From Paenibacillus sp. FSL M7-0420 (GTDB lineage Bacteria; Bacillota; Bacilli; Paenibacillales; Paenibacillaceae), in assembly GCF_038002345.1 (NCBI RefSeq), contig NZ_JBBOCJ010000001.1, forward strand, positions 5,146,001 to 5,210,000: a stretch of 64,000 nucleotides of DNA, written 5' to 3'. Below the pieces are notes generated by a model, which worked only from the letters and a program-made list of their open reading frames with translations, did no database searches and had not been told where the DNA came from. A program made the position numbers and the translations under genes. Shown one piece after another: positions 1-8,869 of this stretch. Each line of letters starts with the position of its first letter. Position 1 is the stretch's first letter.

Positions 1-1216
1 TGATGTTCCCTTGCTTCACGTATTCGCTGACGGCATTGGACATGATGTTCGTGCTCTGTGCCTTGAGATCCTTATACGGCATGGACAGCCCCATATCGCT
101 AATAATAGCCTTCTGCCCGTCCTCGCTGCTGACCATCCATTCAATGAACGCTTTGGCGGCTTCCTGCTGCTCAGGCGTAGACTTCGAATCATCAATGGCG
201 AACAGCTTAGGCTCGCTGTAGGCGACTTGCGTGTTGCCGAAATCCTCCGGGTTATTGCTAACCGGCAGCGGCAGGATACCGAAGTCAGTATCGCGGCCTT
301 CCAGCGTTCCAATGACCGCCCAGCTCCAGTCTCCCATGAAGTAGAAGGCGGCAGCTCCCTTGGCGAAATCTGCGCTGTCACGGTTATAATCGGCAACGAG
401 CGGGTCGCTCTTACGTGCGTTGTACTTCTTCAGCAGATCGAAGGTATCCATCAGGCCGGTGAACTGCGGATTCTCCGTCAGCTTAACCTGCCCGTTCTTC
501 AGCTCCTCCACAAACTTCCGGTTGTCCTCGACCTTCTGCGACTGCAGGGAATAGGTCAATCCCAGATAGTGGGCGCCGAGCGACCAGTCTGCTCCGTGAA
601 GCATGACCGGTGCTTTGCCGGAGGCTTCAATCTTCTTGAAGACCGCTTCGAGGTCATCACGGGTCTTCACCGATGCTGGATCAAAGGCACCGCCGATCCC
701 CTCTTCTACCGCACGCTTGTTGTACAGCAGACCGTAGCCTTGGGCAGTCCAGGGAATACCCAGGAATTGTCCGTCCAGCAATGCGCCATCGATGGCTCCC
801 GGATTGGTCAGCGCTTCATATTTAGCCTTCTCTGGCTCTAAATCCAGAAAATCATCCTTATATTGAAGTATGGTGCCTGCATCCAGATTCACGATTGTCG
901 CCGGATTGCCGGAGGCCAGCAGGGATTGGAACTTCTCAAGCTGCGCGCCGCCGATCGGTGTAGGAATCAGTTCAATCGTTACCTGCGGATTCTGCTCATG
1001 ATACTTCTTGAACAGCTCCTCGAATACGGTATTGACTTCTGCAGAGGTATTGAAGAAGGTGAGCTTAACGTCCTTGGCGGCCTGCTCTGCTGCTGGCGTC
1101 TCTCCCTTTTCTTCCTTAACAGCACCGTTTGCCGAATTCCCCTTGGAGCAGCCTGCGAGTAACCCGGTGACCACCGTCAGAGCGATAGCGAAGCTTGCAG
1201 CTTTTCTCAATTTCAA
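1..1216 (-). CDS. Sugar ABC transporter substrate-binding lipoprotein (3' end outside window)
   Basis: Extracellular solute-binding protein of an ABC sugar importer; about 405 residues are visible and the C-terminus lies beyond base 1. The N-terminus has Lys/Arg, a hydrophobic stretch and the lipobox LAGC with the lipidated Cys at residue 23, so it should be membrane-anchored outside the cell. The mature part has the family-1 (SBP_bac_8-like) pattern, with an early segment VTIELIPTP and a late FIEWMVSSEDGQKAI segment. I chose the TTG at 1214-1216 because a GGGGGGAA ribosome binding site lies 7 nt upstream and no ATG is available. A LacI-type operator/promoter precedes it. The permeases would lie to the left. 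Substrate cannot be told. Confidence 0.88.
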   Translation of the reverse strand, partial: MKLRKAASFAIALTVVTGLLAGCSKGNSANGAVKEEKGETPAAEQAAKDVKLTFFNTSAEVNTVFEELFKKYHEQNPQVTIELIPTPIGGAQLEKFQSLLASGNPATIVNLDAGTILQYKDDFLDLEPEKAKYEALTNPGAIDGALLDGQFLGIPWTAQGYGLLYNKRAVEEGIGGAFDPASVKTRDDLEAVFKKIEASGKAPVMLHGADWSLGAHYLGLTYSLQSQKVEDNRKFVEELKNGQVKLTENPQFTGLMDTFDLLKKYNARKSDPLVADYNRDSADFAKGAAAFYFMGDWSWAVIGTLEGRDTDFGILPLPVSNNPEDFGNTQVAYSEPKLFAIDDSKSTPEQQEAAKAFIEWMVSSEDGQKAIISDMGLSMPYKDLKAQSTNIMSNAVSEYVKQGNI

Positions 1217-1276
1217 ATGAATTCCCCCCGTACTTTTGATTGTTTTGAATGCGCATACATTTCTGAATGCAACTTT

Positions 1277-1316
1277 ATGATAACCGGTTAACATATTTAT
1301 GTCAATCGGTTATCAT
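1277..1316 (-). promoter_or_regulatory. Promoter with LacI-type operator for the binding-protein gene
   Basis: On the minus strand a -35 TTGACA (1300-1305) and a -10 TATCAT (1277-1282) are 17 nt apart. A perfect 10-bp inverted repeat, ATGATAACCG (1277-1286) and CGGTTATCAT (1307-1316), covers the -10 and flanks the -35. AACCGGTT and AATCGGTT cores are typical of LacI/GalR-family half-sites. Inferred: a sugar-responsive LacI repressor, not in the window, controls this promoter. Confidence 0.7.
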
Positions 1317-1401
1317 ATTTAAATTTTAGCTAATGTAGAGGAGTGAATATGACTCTTGCAGCGGGGAAAAACGAATCCGGCCCTCGCGCCGCTTCCAGTC
1401 C

Positions 1402-1780
1402 AATTGTGGTCGGTTTTTCGACCACATTCCGCCCACGCGCCTCCGCCGCGCCCAATGTAATCGGTTTTTCGACCACATTCCGCCCACGCACCTCTCCCGC
1501 TCCAATTGTAATCGGTTTTTCGATTACATTTCGCCCACGCACCTCTCCCGCTCCAATTGTAATCGGTTTTTCGATTACATTTCGCCCACGCACCTCTTCC
1601 AGTCCAATTGTAATCGGTTTTTCGATTACATTCGGCCCAAGCGCCCTCCCCGCTGTCCAATGTAATCGGTTTTTCGATTACATTTGCCCCCCAGCCCTCG
1701 CAGCCACACATTGTAATCGGTTTTTCGATTACATTCCGCCCCCCAGCGCTCGCCGCTGCCAATTGTGTTTGGTTCTAACA
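1402..1780. repeat. Palindrome array 1: seven hairpin units at 51-52 nt spacing
   Basis: Seven copies of a 20-nt palindrome (consensus GTAATCG, loop GTTTTT, CGATTAC, often flanked by AAT and ATT) start at 1406, 1457, 1508, 1559, 1610, 1662 and 1713. Steps are 51, 51, 51, 51, 52 and 51 nt. A decayed eighth copy starts near 1765. The roughly 31-nt GC-rich spacers resemble one another (CGCCCACGCACCTC type), so this is a tandem repeat and not CRISPR. The first unit has both arms changed together (GTGGTCG/CGACCAC). The array lies between two minus-strand genes. Because 51 is a multiple of three, long ORFs cross it on both strands; I treat these as artefacts. Confidence 0.9.
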
Positions 1781-1790
1781 GGCCAGCAGC

Positions 1791-1825
1791 AAAAAAGGCT
1801 TCAGCCCAAATGAGCCGAAGCCTTT
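1791..1825 (-). terminator. Intrinsic terminator after the YesN-type regulator
   Basis: On the minus strand an outer 8-bp stem AAGGCTTC/GAAGCCTT extends inward by G-U-containing pairs to a four-base loop and is followed by six T residues. It lies just past the regulator stop codon. Confidence 0.85.
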
Positions 1826-1828
1826 CCC

Positions 1829-3433
1829 CTACAGCTTCCCCCGGTAATCCTGGGGCGTCATGCCGAACTGCTCCTTGAACACCTTAATGAAATACTGGCT
1901 GTTGGCGTAGCCGAGCTGCTCCGAGATTTCATAGATTTTCAGCTCTGAATTGCGCAGACTCGCCACCGCCTGCTCCATCTTCATGTTCAGGATATACTCG
2001 CTGATGCTGATTCCGCTGACCTGCTTGAACAGTCTGGACACATATGCCGGATGAAGCGAGACCGCGTCCGCAACGAATTGCTGGCTGGCCTCCGCCAGAT
2101 TAGCCGCGATACAGCTCTGCATCTCCTTGACGATGCCCATCCGGTTATTCTGTGTATCCCGTTCGAGCTTGCCCTGCAGGGTATCCACCAGCGCTTCCCC
2201 CCAGCTGATCAGTTGGGAGACAGAGCGGAAGAGCGTCTTCTCCAGAAGCTCGCGTCCCACCAGGTCCGATAACAGCGAATGATTCTTATGGGCTATATAG
2301 TGGAAGGAGCCGAGAATCATGGTGCGGATCTCCTCAATATATTCTTCGTTATACGCCGGCAGATTGTTGCTGAATTCCTTCATCTGCTGCAGCCGTTCCT
2401 TGTACCCCTGCCACTGGCCGGTCTCCAGCAGATGCATCAGTGTCGGGGAAGCATATAAGTCCTTGAGCGGCTGGACCGGCGAGCTCTTCTGCTTGTCCGT
2501 CAAGGAGATGAAATAGCCCTGGTCATTGCCCACTTGCTGTCTTAACGCCGACTGGGAATCCTCATACATGGCGCGGAGATCCAGCGGGAATTCCCCCGGG
2601 TAGGACAGAATCACCGAGATTCCGCCATTCAGATATTCATTGACACTGCTGTGCAGCTGATGGGTATTATGGGTTAGCTGCTTCAGAATCTTGCCTGGGT
2701 CAACCGCCCCTGCTTCATTGCTCTTCACAATAAACACCAGGTTCTCGTAAGCATCCCGGCCATGCCACAGCTCGAAGCCCGGGCCCAGCAGCTCGCAGGC
2801 GATGTTCGTCACCGCGTATTCAAAGAGCAGCTGGCTATCCAGCCCGAAGTTCGTGAAATGCTCCTCCAGACGGATCAGAATCAGGAAGACCCGGTCGTTC
2901 ACCTGAAAATCGATCTGATAACCGCTCAGCTTCTCCTTCAGCCGTTCCTGCGGATAAGATTTGCCCTGAATCAGCTCGGCCAGCAGCTTGTCCTTCAGCG
3001 CCGGAAGATGCTCCCGGAAGGCCAGCATCGCCTGCTCATAGGAGGCCGTCCGGTCGAGCTCCTTCTTAATGGTCTTAATCGTGCCCTCCAGAGCAGCTCG
3101 CAGCTTCTGATGATCCAGCGGCTTAACCAGATATTCCACTACCCCATACTGGAGGGCTTCCCGGGCATATTCGAACTCGGCATAGCCGGTTAGCAGAATA
3201 CATTTGATTCTCCGGTGGGTCCGCTGTACCTGCTTCACCAGCTCCAGCCCGCTCATCCCGGGCATAGCAATGTCCGTAATGACTATATCAACCGGGTATT
3301 GCCCGATCACCTGCATGGCCTGCGCGCCTGAATAGGCTTTATATACTTTTTCAATCCCGAAGTCCTGCCATGGAAAAGCAAGCTCCAGATCATCTACGAC
3401 ATATTGTTCGTCATCTACCAGCAGAATTTGCAG
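1829..3433 (-). CDS. YesN-type response regulator, receiver plus AraC output
   Basis: Response regulator that should control transcription of the adjacent sugar importer. Residues 1-120 form a receiver domain with acidic DDE at 7-9, phospho-acceptor Asp54 in ITDIAMPG and Lys104 in LVKPLD. A long central region follows. The last 100 residues are an AraC/XylS double helix-turn-helix ending in FGMTPQDYRGKL. The frame is open from a TTG at 3457, but that start would place the GGAGGGAG ribosome binding site inside the gene. I prefer the CTG at 3431-3433 (protein begins MQILLVDDE; about 534 aa), though an ATT one codon earlier is possible. The gene overlaps the kinase gene by about 23 nt, which suggests translational coupling. 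Confidence 0.9.
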   Translation of the reverse strand: MQILLVDDEQYVVDDLELAFPWQDFGIEKVYKAYSGAQAMQVIGQYPVDIVITDIAMPGMSGLELVKQVQRTHRRIKCILLTGYAEFEYAREALQYGVVEYLVKPLDHQKLRAALEGTIKTIKKELDRTASYEQAMLAFREHLPALKDKLLAELIQGKSYPQERLKEKLSGYQIDFQVNDRVFLILIRLEEHFTNFGLDSQLLFEYAVTNIACELLGPGFELWHGRDAYENLVFIVKSNEAGAVDPGKILKQLTHNTHQLHSSVNEYLNGGISVILSYPGEFPLDLRAMYEDSQSALRQQVGNDQGYFISLTDKQKSSPVQPLKDLYASPTLMHLLETGQWQGYKERLQQMKEFSNNLPAYNEEYIEEIRTMILGSFHYIAHKNHSLLSDLVGRELLEKTLFRSVSQLISWGEALVDTLQGKLERDTQNNRMGIVKEMQSCIAANLAEASQQFVADAVSLHPAYVSRLFKQVSGISISEYILNMKMEQAVASLRNSELKIYEISEQLGYANSQYFIKVFKEQFGMTPQDYRGKL

Positions 3434-5123
3434 AATGAGCTTCTCCCTCCTTTTCAATACGAATCCGGTAACAGGTGCCTTCGGACAGCACGGAGTCTAC
3501 GGATAACCCGGAGTCCTTGCCAAAGTACAGGCGCAGCCGCTGATTCACATTCCTTAGCCCGGTTCCGAGCTGTTCATTGCTGATGATATTGTCCTCGATA
3601 TGGCGGCGGACCGCTCCGAGCCGTTCCTCCGTCATGCCGATTCCGTTATCCTTCACGGTAATCAGAAGATACGAAGCCTCTTCTTCGGCGGCAACCGAGA
3701 TGATGCCGGGCCTCAGGCTCGGTTCAATACCATGCTTAATGCAGTTCTCCACCAGCGGCTGCAGAATCATCCTTGGCAGCCGGTATCTGCGCGCCTCTGC
3801 CGTGACACCGAACTCGAAGGTGATTTCTTTTTTGCGCAAATGAACCATATGCAGATAATGCTCGACGAAATCCAGTTCATCCTGAAGCGTCGAATCGAGC
3901 TGTTCAATCTTATGAATGTAACGGCAGTAGGAGGCCAGATGCAGCGTCATCGCGGTGACCGCATGATAATCCTCGATGCTTGCTTTGCTCTGAATGAAAT
4001 TCAGGCAGTTATAGAGAAAATGCGGATTAATCTGCGCCTGATACTGCTTCAGCTTCGCTTCCTTCACTTCAATCTCGCCCAGGAGAACCTGCTCTATCAG
4101 TGTCTGGGTATTCTCCGCCATCCGGTTAAAGGAATTGCCGAGCACCTTGAACTCATTGACCTGCAGATCGACGGCACGGCTGGAAAAGTCGCCCCGGTCG
4201 AACCGGTCAATCGCCTTCCGCAGCATGATAACCGGCTTCTGGACCTGCTTGCGGAGCAGCAGCGTGTAGAACATAATACCCACCAGCACCACCAGTACCG
4301 CATAGAGGAACAGCCGGTTATTGCGGTTAATCGGCTCGATATACTGGCGCTTGGGATAGGCGTCAATGAAATACAAATCCAGCATATCTGACTTCATGTA
4401 GTTAATCAGGTACTCTGCACGGTTCTCTGTAGCGGAGATGGTCCCCCTGTTCCCGCTAATCTGGGGACTGATCGACTGTAACAGCTCCTGCGGAAACGCC
4501 GCCCCCGGCTGGATAAAGGCCCCCTCGGAGGCATCGTATAACAGCGGCATACCGGAGACATACTGCTCCATCATTTTCACCAGATTATCCAGAGAAATCC
4601 TGACTTCAATTAACAGCGAGCTGATATGACTGCGCATGATGTTGGAGTAATATCCCTTGCCTTCCTTATCCATGTGCAGCACCCAGCGGTTCCGCGCCTG
4701 CTCCGGGGGGCTGAAGGTGCTGAAGGAGAAGGAGGAATCCGAGGATACCGTCTCTTTCTCATCCTCATAGTACAGAATCACTGTATTCTTCCAGGAGGTG
4801 GAGGCTGTGTTCAGGGCCAGCTTATCGATGATAGTCAGCTTCATCTCATATTTGGAATATTGATCCCCGAACTTCAGAATATAAGGATATCCACGCACAG
4901 ACTGGTCCTGTGACAAAGTAATGGTATTTGTCAGCACCTGTTCAAATTGCGTGGATAGCTGGGAGGTCATGAATTCAACCTCGTACATTTTATTTTTTCT
5001 CAGCTCATTCTGAATGTCCTTCACGTTCAGCCGGTAGATGAGCCAGAACGCACCTACGATGATCAGCAGCATCAGCATCAGGACAAACGACAGCCACTGA
5101 AAGATAGACAGACGATATTTCAC
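3411..5123 (-). CDS. YesM-type sensor histidine kinase
   Basis: Membrane sensor kinase partner of the YesN-type regulator; 570 aa. A membrane helix near residues 10-35 is followed by an extracellular sensor region, a second helix near 275-295, then a HAMP segment. The kinase core has the His in INPHFLYN, the N-box LVENCIKHG, the G1 box DNGIGM and GTGLRNVNQRL. I chose the GTG at 5121-5123 because GGAGGAG lies 5 nt upstream; an overlapping ATG TGA is out of frame. It lies between the binding-protein gene and the regulator gene, the usual order for Lpl-type importers in this group, and probably senses the imported sugar or the loaded binding protein. Confidence 0.92.
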   Translation of the reverse strand: MKYRLSIFQWLSFVLMLMLLIIVGAFWLIYRLNVKDIQNELRKNKMYEVEFMTSQLSTQFEQVLTNTITLSQDQSVRGYPYILKFGDQYSKYEMKLTIIDKLALNTASTSWKNTVILYYEDEKETVSSDSSFSFSTFSPPEQARNRWVLHMDKEGKGYYSNIMRSHISSLLIEVRISLDNLVKMMEQYVSGMPLLYDASEGAFIQPGAAFPQELLQSISPQISGNRGTISATENRAEYLINYMKSDMLDLYFIDAYPKRQYIEPINRNNRLFLYAVLVVLVGIMFYTLLLRKQVQKPVIMLRKAIDRFDRGDFSSRAVDLQVNEFKVLGNSFNRMAENTQTLIEQVLLGEIEVKEAKLKQYQAQINPHFLYNCLNFIQSKASIEDYHAVTAMTLHLASYCRYIHKIEQLDSTLQDELDFVEHYLHMVHLRKKEITFEFGVTAEARRYRLPRMILQPLVENCIKHGIEPSLRPGIISVAAEEEASYLLITVKDNGIGMTEERLGAVRRHIEDNIISNEQLGTGLRNVNQRLRLYFGKDSGLSVDSVLSEGTCYRIRIEKEGEAHSANSAGR

Positions 5124-5140
5124 ATGGTCTCCTCCGAATG

Positions 5141-5165
5141 AAAGGACGGCCTGGGGGCCGCCCTT
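5141..5165 (-). terminator. Intercistronic hairpin between binding protein and kinase
   Basis: On the minus strand GGGCGGCC, loop CCCA, GGCCGTCC forms an 8-bp stem with one G-U pair and a short T tract. It probably lowers read-through from the abundant binding-protein message into the kinase-regulator genes. Confidence 0.55.
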
Positions 5166-5178
5166 ATTCTTTATCTCT

Positions 5179-6885
5179 TTATTTCTGCAGGGATTGATAC
5201 CATTCATTGACCTCTGTGGTCACTTTGTCGCCGCCTGTAGTTTTCCATTTCTCTACAAAGGTATCGAATTCGTCTACCGGCGCTTTGTCATAAATAATTT
5301 TGTTCAGAATTTCCTTCTCGAGCTTCTCCAGCATATCTCCACGGGCGAGCTGAGTTTCAGTAGGCGTACCTGTGAACATCTCAGGCATTACACTGTCCTT
5401 CTGGTCGACGATGATCTTTGCTGCCAGGATCTGCTCAGGAATACGCTCAGACAGATTCTTCTCATACTGGTTAGCAGGCTCAGCGCCGCCGGCCAGCTTA
5501 GCCAGTGTATTCATCATCAGGTTAGGAATAATGGCTCCATCGTAAGTCAGGGTATAACGGATCGCATCCACCCAGCCGCCTGGAATCTTATCCGTATCCT
5601 GCTCTTTCAGGACGGTTCCGTCTTCAGCGATATCATAATCGTAGCCTTTGGCGAAGCCGTTCACGAAGGTTGTGCTGTCCGGGTTGGCCCAGTTATCAAA
5701 CAGATAGTTCTGGTAGACGAAGAATGCGTCTTTATGCTCCATATCCTTGTTGATCAATACAGCACCGGAGGCGATCTTCGTGCCGTGTCTGCCTACCTTG
5801 CCATCCGGGCCTGCCGGAAGCGGATAAGCCTTATGCACTGCACCTGGAACGTTCTTCTGCAAGTCCGGCAGCGGCCAGCCTGTCATCCAGTAAGGGCCGA
5901 CAATGATACCGGATTTGCCTGCTGTAAAAGCTTCTGTCGCTTTGTTCTCATCATACAGACCGGATTCGGAGGAGATATATCCTTCCTTCATCCATTTCTG
6001 CATCGTTGCCAGACCCTGCTTCATCTCAGGCTGAACAGAACCGTAAGCGAGCTGGTTGTCCGCTGTCTTGTTCCACTGGTTAGGCATGGCGCCGAACATC
6101 CCGAAGACCCATCCGGCTTCAGACATCCATGTGTTCAGATTATTTTTGAAGCCTACAGCCAGTCCCGTTGTATCCTTCTTGCCGTTGCCGTCAGGGTCCT
6201 GGTTCGTGAACGCATCAAGTACGGTTTCCAGCTCAGCCAGATTCGTCGGAGCCTTAAGGTTCAGCTTCTTCAGCCAATCCTCACGGATATACATGACCGG
6301 ATCATTATTATAAGCGTTTTCCAGAATCGGAATACCCATACGCTTGCCGTCTCGCATGTAGGGATTCCATACGGTTGGCTCTTCGGCCATCGCTTTTTTG
6401 TAGATATCGGAAGCATATTTGTCGAACAATTCGCCCGCATCGGTGAACTGGCCGCTGTCAATCAGATCGGAGATCAGTGACGGGCTGCCGCGGAAGGAGA
6501 TGATGTCCGGCATTTTCTCACCTGAGGTCAGCATCAGGCGCAGCTTGGTTTCATAGGCGTTATTCTGGTCGCTTACGGTCCAGAGATACTTGATGTCAAT
6601 ACCCAGCGTATCCTTGGCCCATTTGGTGTGCACGTTATTCTCGATGTTCTCGCCGTTCTTGAATTTCAGGCTGCTTGCGATGGGAAATACCGTTGAAATG
6701 GTTACCGGCTCTGTATATTTACCATTCTCAAAGGGTGCCGAATACATAGCGTCTTCGCTTGCCGCCGGCTTGTTGTCCCCTTCTGCCTTCTTGTTGTCAG
6801 CATTGCCGCCGCAGCCGGCCAGCAAGCTGCCCAGCATGACTGTGGATAACACGGCCGCCGCAGAGAATTTCATTTTCTTTATCAT
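5179..6885 (-). CDS. Sugar ABC transporter substrate-binding lipoprotein (LplA-like)
   Basis: Extracellular binding protein of a carbohydrate importer; 568 aa, within the usual LplA-type size. A lipoprotein signal with LLAGCGG at about residues 21-27 is followed by an acidic Asn/Lys-rich linker. The mature part has features of the large oligosaccharide-binding proteins: the NLAELETVLDAFTNQDPDGNGKKDTTG region with a DPDGNGKKD calcium-type loop, and a late IPGGWVDAIRYT segment. AAGGGGTG lies about 11 nt upstream of the ATG. It follows the two permease genes and precedes the YesM/YesN pair in one probable operon. The ligand is not evident; the nearby xylanase suggests a xylo-oligosaccharide, as inference only. 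Confidence 0.92.
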   Translation of the reverse strand: MIKKMKFSAAAVLSTVMLGSLLAGCGGNADNKKAEGDNKPAASEDAMYSAPFENGKYTEPVTISTVFPIASSLKFKNGENIENNVHTKWAKDTLGIDIKYLWTVSDQNNAYETKLRLMLTSGEKMPDIISFRGSPSLISDLIDSGQFTDAGELFDKYASDIYKKAMAEEPTVWNPYMRDGKRMGIPILENAYNNDPVMYIREDWLKKLNLKAPTNLAELETVLDAFTNQDPDGNGKKDTTGLAVGFKNNLNTWMSEAGWVFGMFGAMPNQWNKTADNQLAYGSVQPEMKQGLATMQKWMKEGYISSESGLYDENKATEAFTAGKSGIIVGPYWMTGWPLPDLQKNVPGAVHKAYPLPAGPDGKVGRHGTKIASGAVLINKDMEHKDAFFVYQNYLFDNWANPDSTTFVNGFAKGYDYDIAEDGTVLKEQDTDKIPGGWVDAIRYTLTYDGAIIPNLMMNTLAKLAGGAEPANQYEKNLSERIPEQILAAKIIVDQKDSVMPEMFTGTPTETQLARGDMLEKLEKEILNKIIYDKAPVDEFDTFVEKWKTTGGDKVTTEVNEWYQSLQK

Positions 6886-6988
6886 TTAATCTTGCACCCC
6901 TTTAATTAAAATTTAATCATATTAAGTATATGAGTCAATCTTTTTCAGCTTCCAGCGCGTGCATCACCCCCTTTAATAGGAAGGACGG

Positions 6989-7867
6989 CTATTCCTTAAC
7001 CGCCCCGAGGACAATTCCCTTCACGAAGAAACGCTGCAGGAATGGATACACGATGAGGATCGGCGCCATTCCGATGAAGATCTGCGCGGCTTTGACCGTT
7101 CTTTGCGAGATATTCTCCAGATCCTCCGGCCGTACGGTCACCTTACTGAAGTCCTGCTGGACAATGACCGACTGCAGGAAGGTCGCCAGCGGATAGTTGC
7201 GGTGATCCGTCATATACAGCAGGCCGTCGAACCAGGAGTTCCAATGCCCGACGATCGTGAACAGCGATAGTGTAGCAATGGCCGGCATGGATACCGGGAG
7301 ATACACGCTGAACAGTGTTCTGAAATGACCTGCTCCGTCGATGAAGGCGGCTTCTTCCATTTCTTTGGGCACAGCCCGGAAGAAGTTAAGCAGCAGAATG
7401 ATATTCCATACCGAGACGGCACCTGGCAGAATCAGTACCCATAAGGAGTTCATCAGGTGCAGCTTCTGAATCAGAATGTACATTGGCACCAGACCGCCGC
7501 TGAACAGCATGGTGAAGACCAGCAGCCAGATATACATGTTCCGGCGTCTGAACCGGGCGTTCTCTTTGGACAGCGCGTAGGCAGCCAGAATGACTACCCC
7601 CATGCTGAACAGCGTTCCCAGCACCGTGCGCTGCAGCGTCACCCAGATGGACCTGGTGAAATTCTCATTGGCTACGGTCTTGGTGTAGGCATCCACTGTG
7701 AAATCTACCGGCCACAGACCCACCAGATTGGCATTGGCTGCCGATTTCCCGCTGAACGATACAGCAAGGACGTGAATCAGCGGGACAACACACATGATTG
7801 AAACTGCGATCATCAGGATATAGTTGAACACCGTGAAGATGCGGTAAGGTTTTGTTTTATGATACAT
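6989..7867 (-). CDS. ABC sugar permease (LplC/YtcP-like)
   Basis: Inner-membrane permease subunit, 292 aa, about six membrane helices. The ATPase-contact loop (EAA motif) is visible as EEAAFIDGAGHFRTLF near residue 190. The C-terminus PFLQRFFVKGIVLGAVKE is the family's usual ending. GGAGG precedes the ATG by 10 nt. It pairs with the upstream LplB-like permease (18-nt gap) and the binding protein downstream. No ATPase gene is present; a shared MsmX-type ATPase elsewhere is usual for this family. Confidence 0.92.
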   Translation of the reverse strand: MYHKTKPYRIFTVFNYILMIAVSIMCVVPLIHVLAVSFSGKSAANANLVGLWPVDFTVDAYTKTVANENFTRSIWVTLQRTVLGTLFSMGVVILAAYALSKENARFRRRNMYIWLLVFTMLFSGGLVPMYILIQKLHLMNSLWVLILPGAVSVWNIILLLNFFRAVPKEMEEAAFIDGAGHFRTLFSVYLPVSMPAIATLSLFTIVGHWNSWFDGLLYMTDHRNYPLATFLQSVIVQQDFSKVTVRPEDLENISQRTVKAAQIFIGMAPILIVYPFLQRFFVKGIVLGAVKE

Positions 7868-7885
7868 GCCAGATTGGCCTCCATT

Positions 7886-8854
7886 CTAGAAAATACGGTA
7901 GTTAGCAAATTTATACGAAAGGCGGTAAGCTGTTACGATCAAGACAAAGCTGACAACGGATTTGAACAATCCGACCGCTGTGGAGAAGCTGAACTTACCG
8001 TCAACAATTCCTAGTCTGTAGACAAATGTATCGATGATGTCCCCTTTATCGAAGACAAGCGCGTTATACAGGTTAAAGATCTGGTCAAAGCCTCCGTTAA
8101 GCACGTTACCAAGCGCCAGTGTTCCAACAACGATGGTAATCGGCAGCATGGCCGGCATCGTAATAGACCATGTCTGCTGCCAGCGTCCTGCTCCGTCTAC
8201 CTCAGCTGCTTCATAGAGTGCCGGGTTAATTCCCGCCAGGGAGGCCAGGAAGACGATAGTGTTGAAGCCGAACTCTTTCCAGACATCACTCACTACAACG
8301 ACAAACCGGAACCAGTTCCCGTCACCCAGGAAGAAGATCGGCTGGATGCCGAATACACTGACCAGCACCTGGTTGATCAGGCCTCCGTCTCTGGCCAGCA
8401 GGTCGGAGAGGATACCGCCCAGGATCACCCATGAGAGGAAGTGGGGCATATAGACAATGGTTTGTACCATTTTTTTGAATGCCATCTTGCGGATCTCATT
8501 CAGCAGCAGTGCGAATAAGAAGGGAACGATCAGGTTGGCGATCATTTTCAGACCGGCAATAATCAGTGTGTTCCAGATGATCTGAACGTTCTCAGGAATA
8601 CTGAACAGATATTCAAAATGCTCCAGCCCCACCCACTTGGAGGCGCTAAAGCCTAAGCCCGGCTTGTAATTCTTGAAGGCAATCGCAAGGCCCGTCATTG
8701 GAATATAGGCGAAGATCACGGTTAGGATCAAAGCCGGCAGAACCATCAGATCGAGACTAAGGTTCTTGGTCCATTTCGATTTTTTCCGGGGCCTCCCCGC
8801 ATTGACATCCAGTTTCTCGCCTTTTACGCTGGCTGGCGTAACCATGTTTTTCAT
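7886..8854 (-). CDS. ABC sugar permease (LplB-like)
   Basis: Inner-membrane permease subunit, 322 aa. A charged N-terminal tail (about 35 residues) leads into about six membrane helices. The EAA loop reads YEAAEVDGAGRWQQTW near residue 225, and the C-terminus YRLSYKFANYRIF is the normal end for the family. AAAGGGGAGC precedes the ATG. It is the first gene of the importer-sensor operon running to 1829. Confidence 0.92.
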   Translation of the reverse strand: MKNMVTPASVKGEKLDVNAGRPRKKSKWTKNLSLDLMVLPALILTVIFAYIPMTGLAIAFKNYKPGLGFSASKWVGLEHFEYLFSIPENVQIIWNTLIIAGLKMIANLIVPFLFALLLNEIRKMAFKKMVQTIVYMPHFLSWVILGGILSDLLARDGGLINQVLVSVFGIQPIFFLGDGNWFRFVVVVSDVWKEFGFNTIVFLASLAGINPALYEAAEVDGAGRWQQTWSITMPAMLPITIVVGTLALGNVLNGGFDQIFNLYNALVFDKGDIIDTFVYRLGIVDGKFSFSTAVGLFKSVVSFVLIVTAYRLSYKFANYRIF

Positions 8855-8869
8855 GCTTCTGCTCCCCTT

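Noticed and set aside
1402-1780. CRISPR array
   Set aside because: Spacers resemble one another and the repeat is a short hairpin; no cas genes are present.
1319-1813. Long ORFs on both strands across array 1 (147 and 156 codons with 17-residue repeats)
   Set aside because: They exist because the 51-nt unit is a multiple of three and lacks stops; no ribosome binding site, and several frames are open at once on both strands.
3433-3457. TTG start for the YesN-type regulator
   Set aside because: The ribosome binding site would lie inside the coding region.
5194-6480. 428-codon ORF antisense to the binding-protein gene
   Set aside because: It mirrors a well-supported lipoprotein gene, with no promoter or ribosome binding site; GC-rich codon bias opens the frame.
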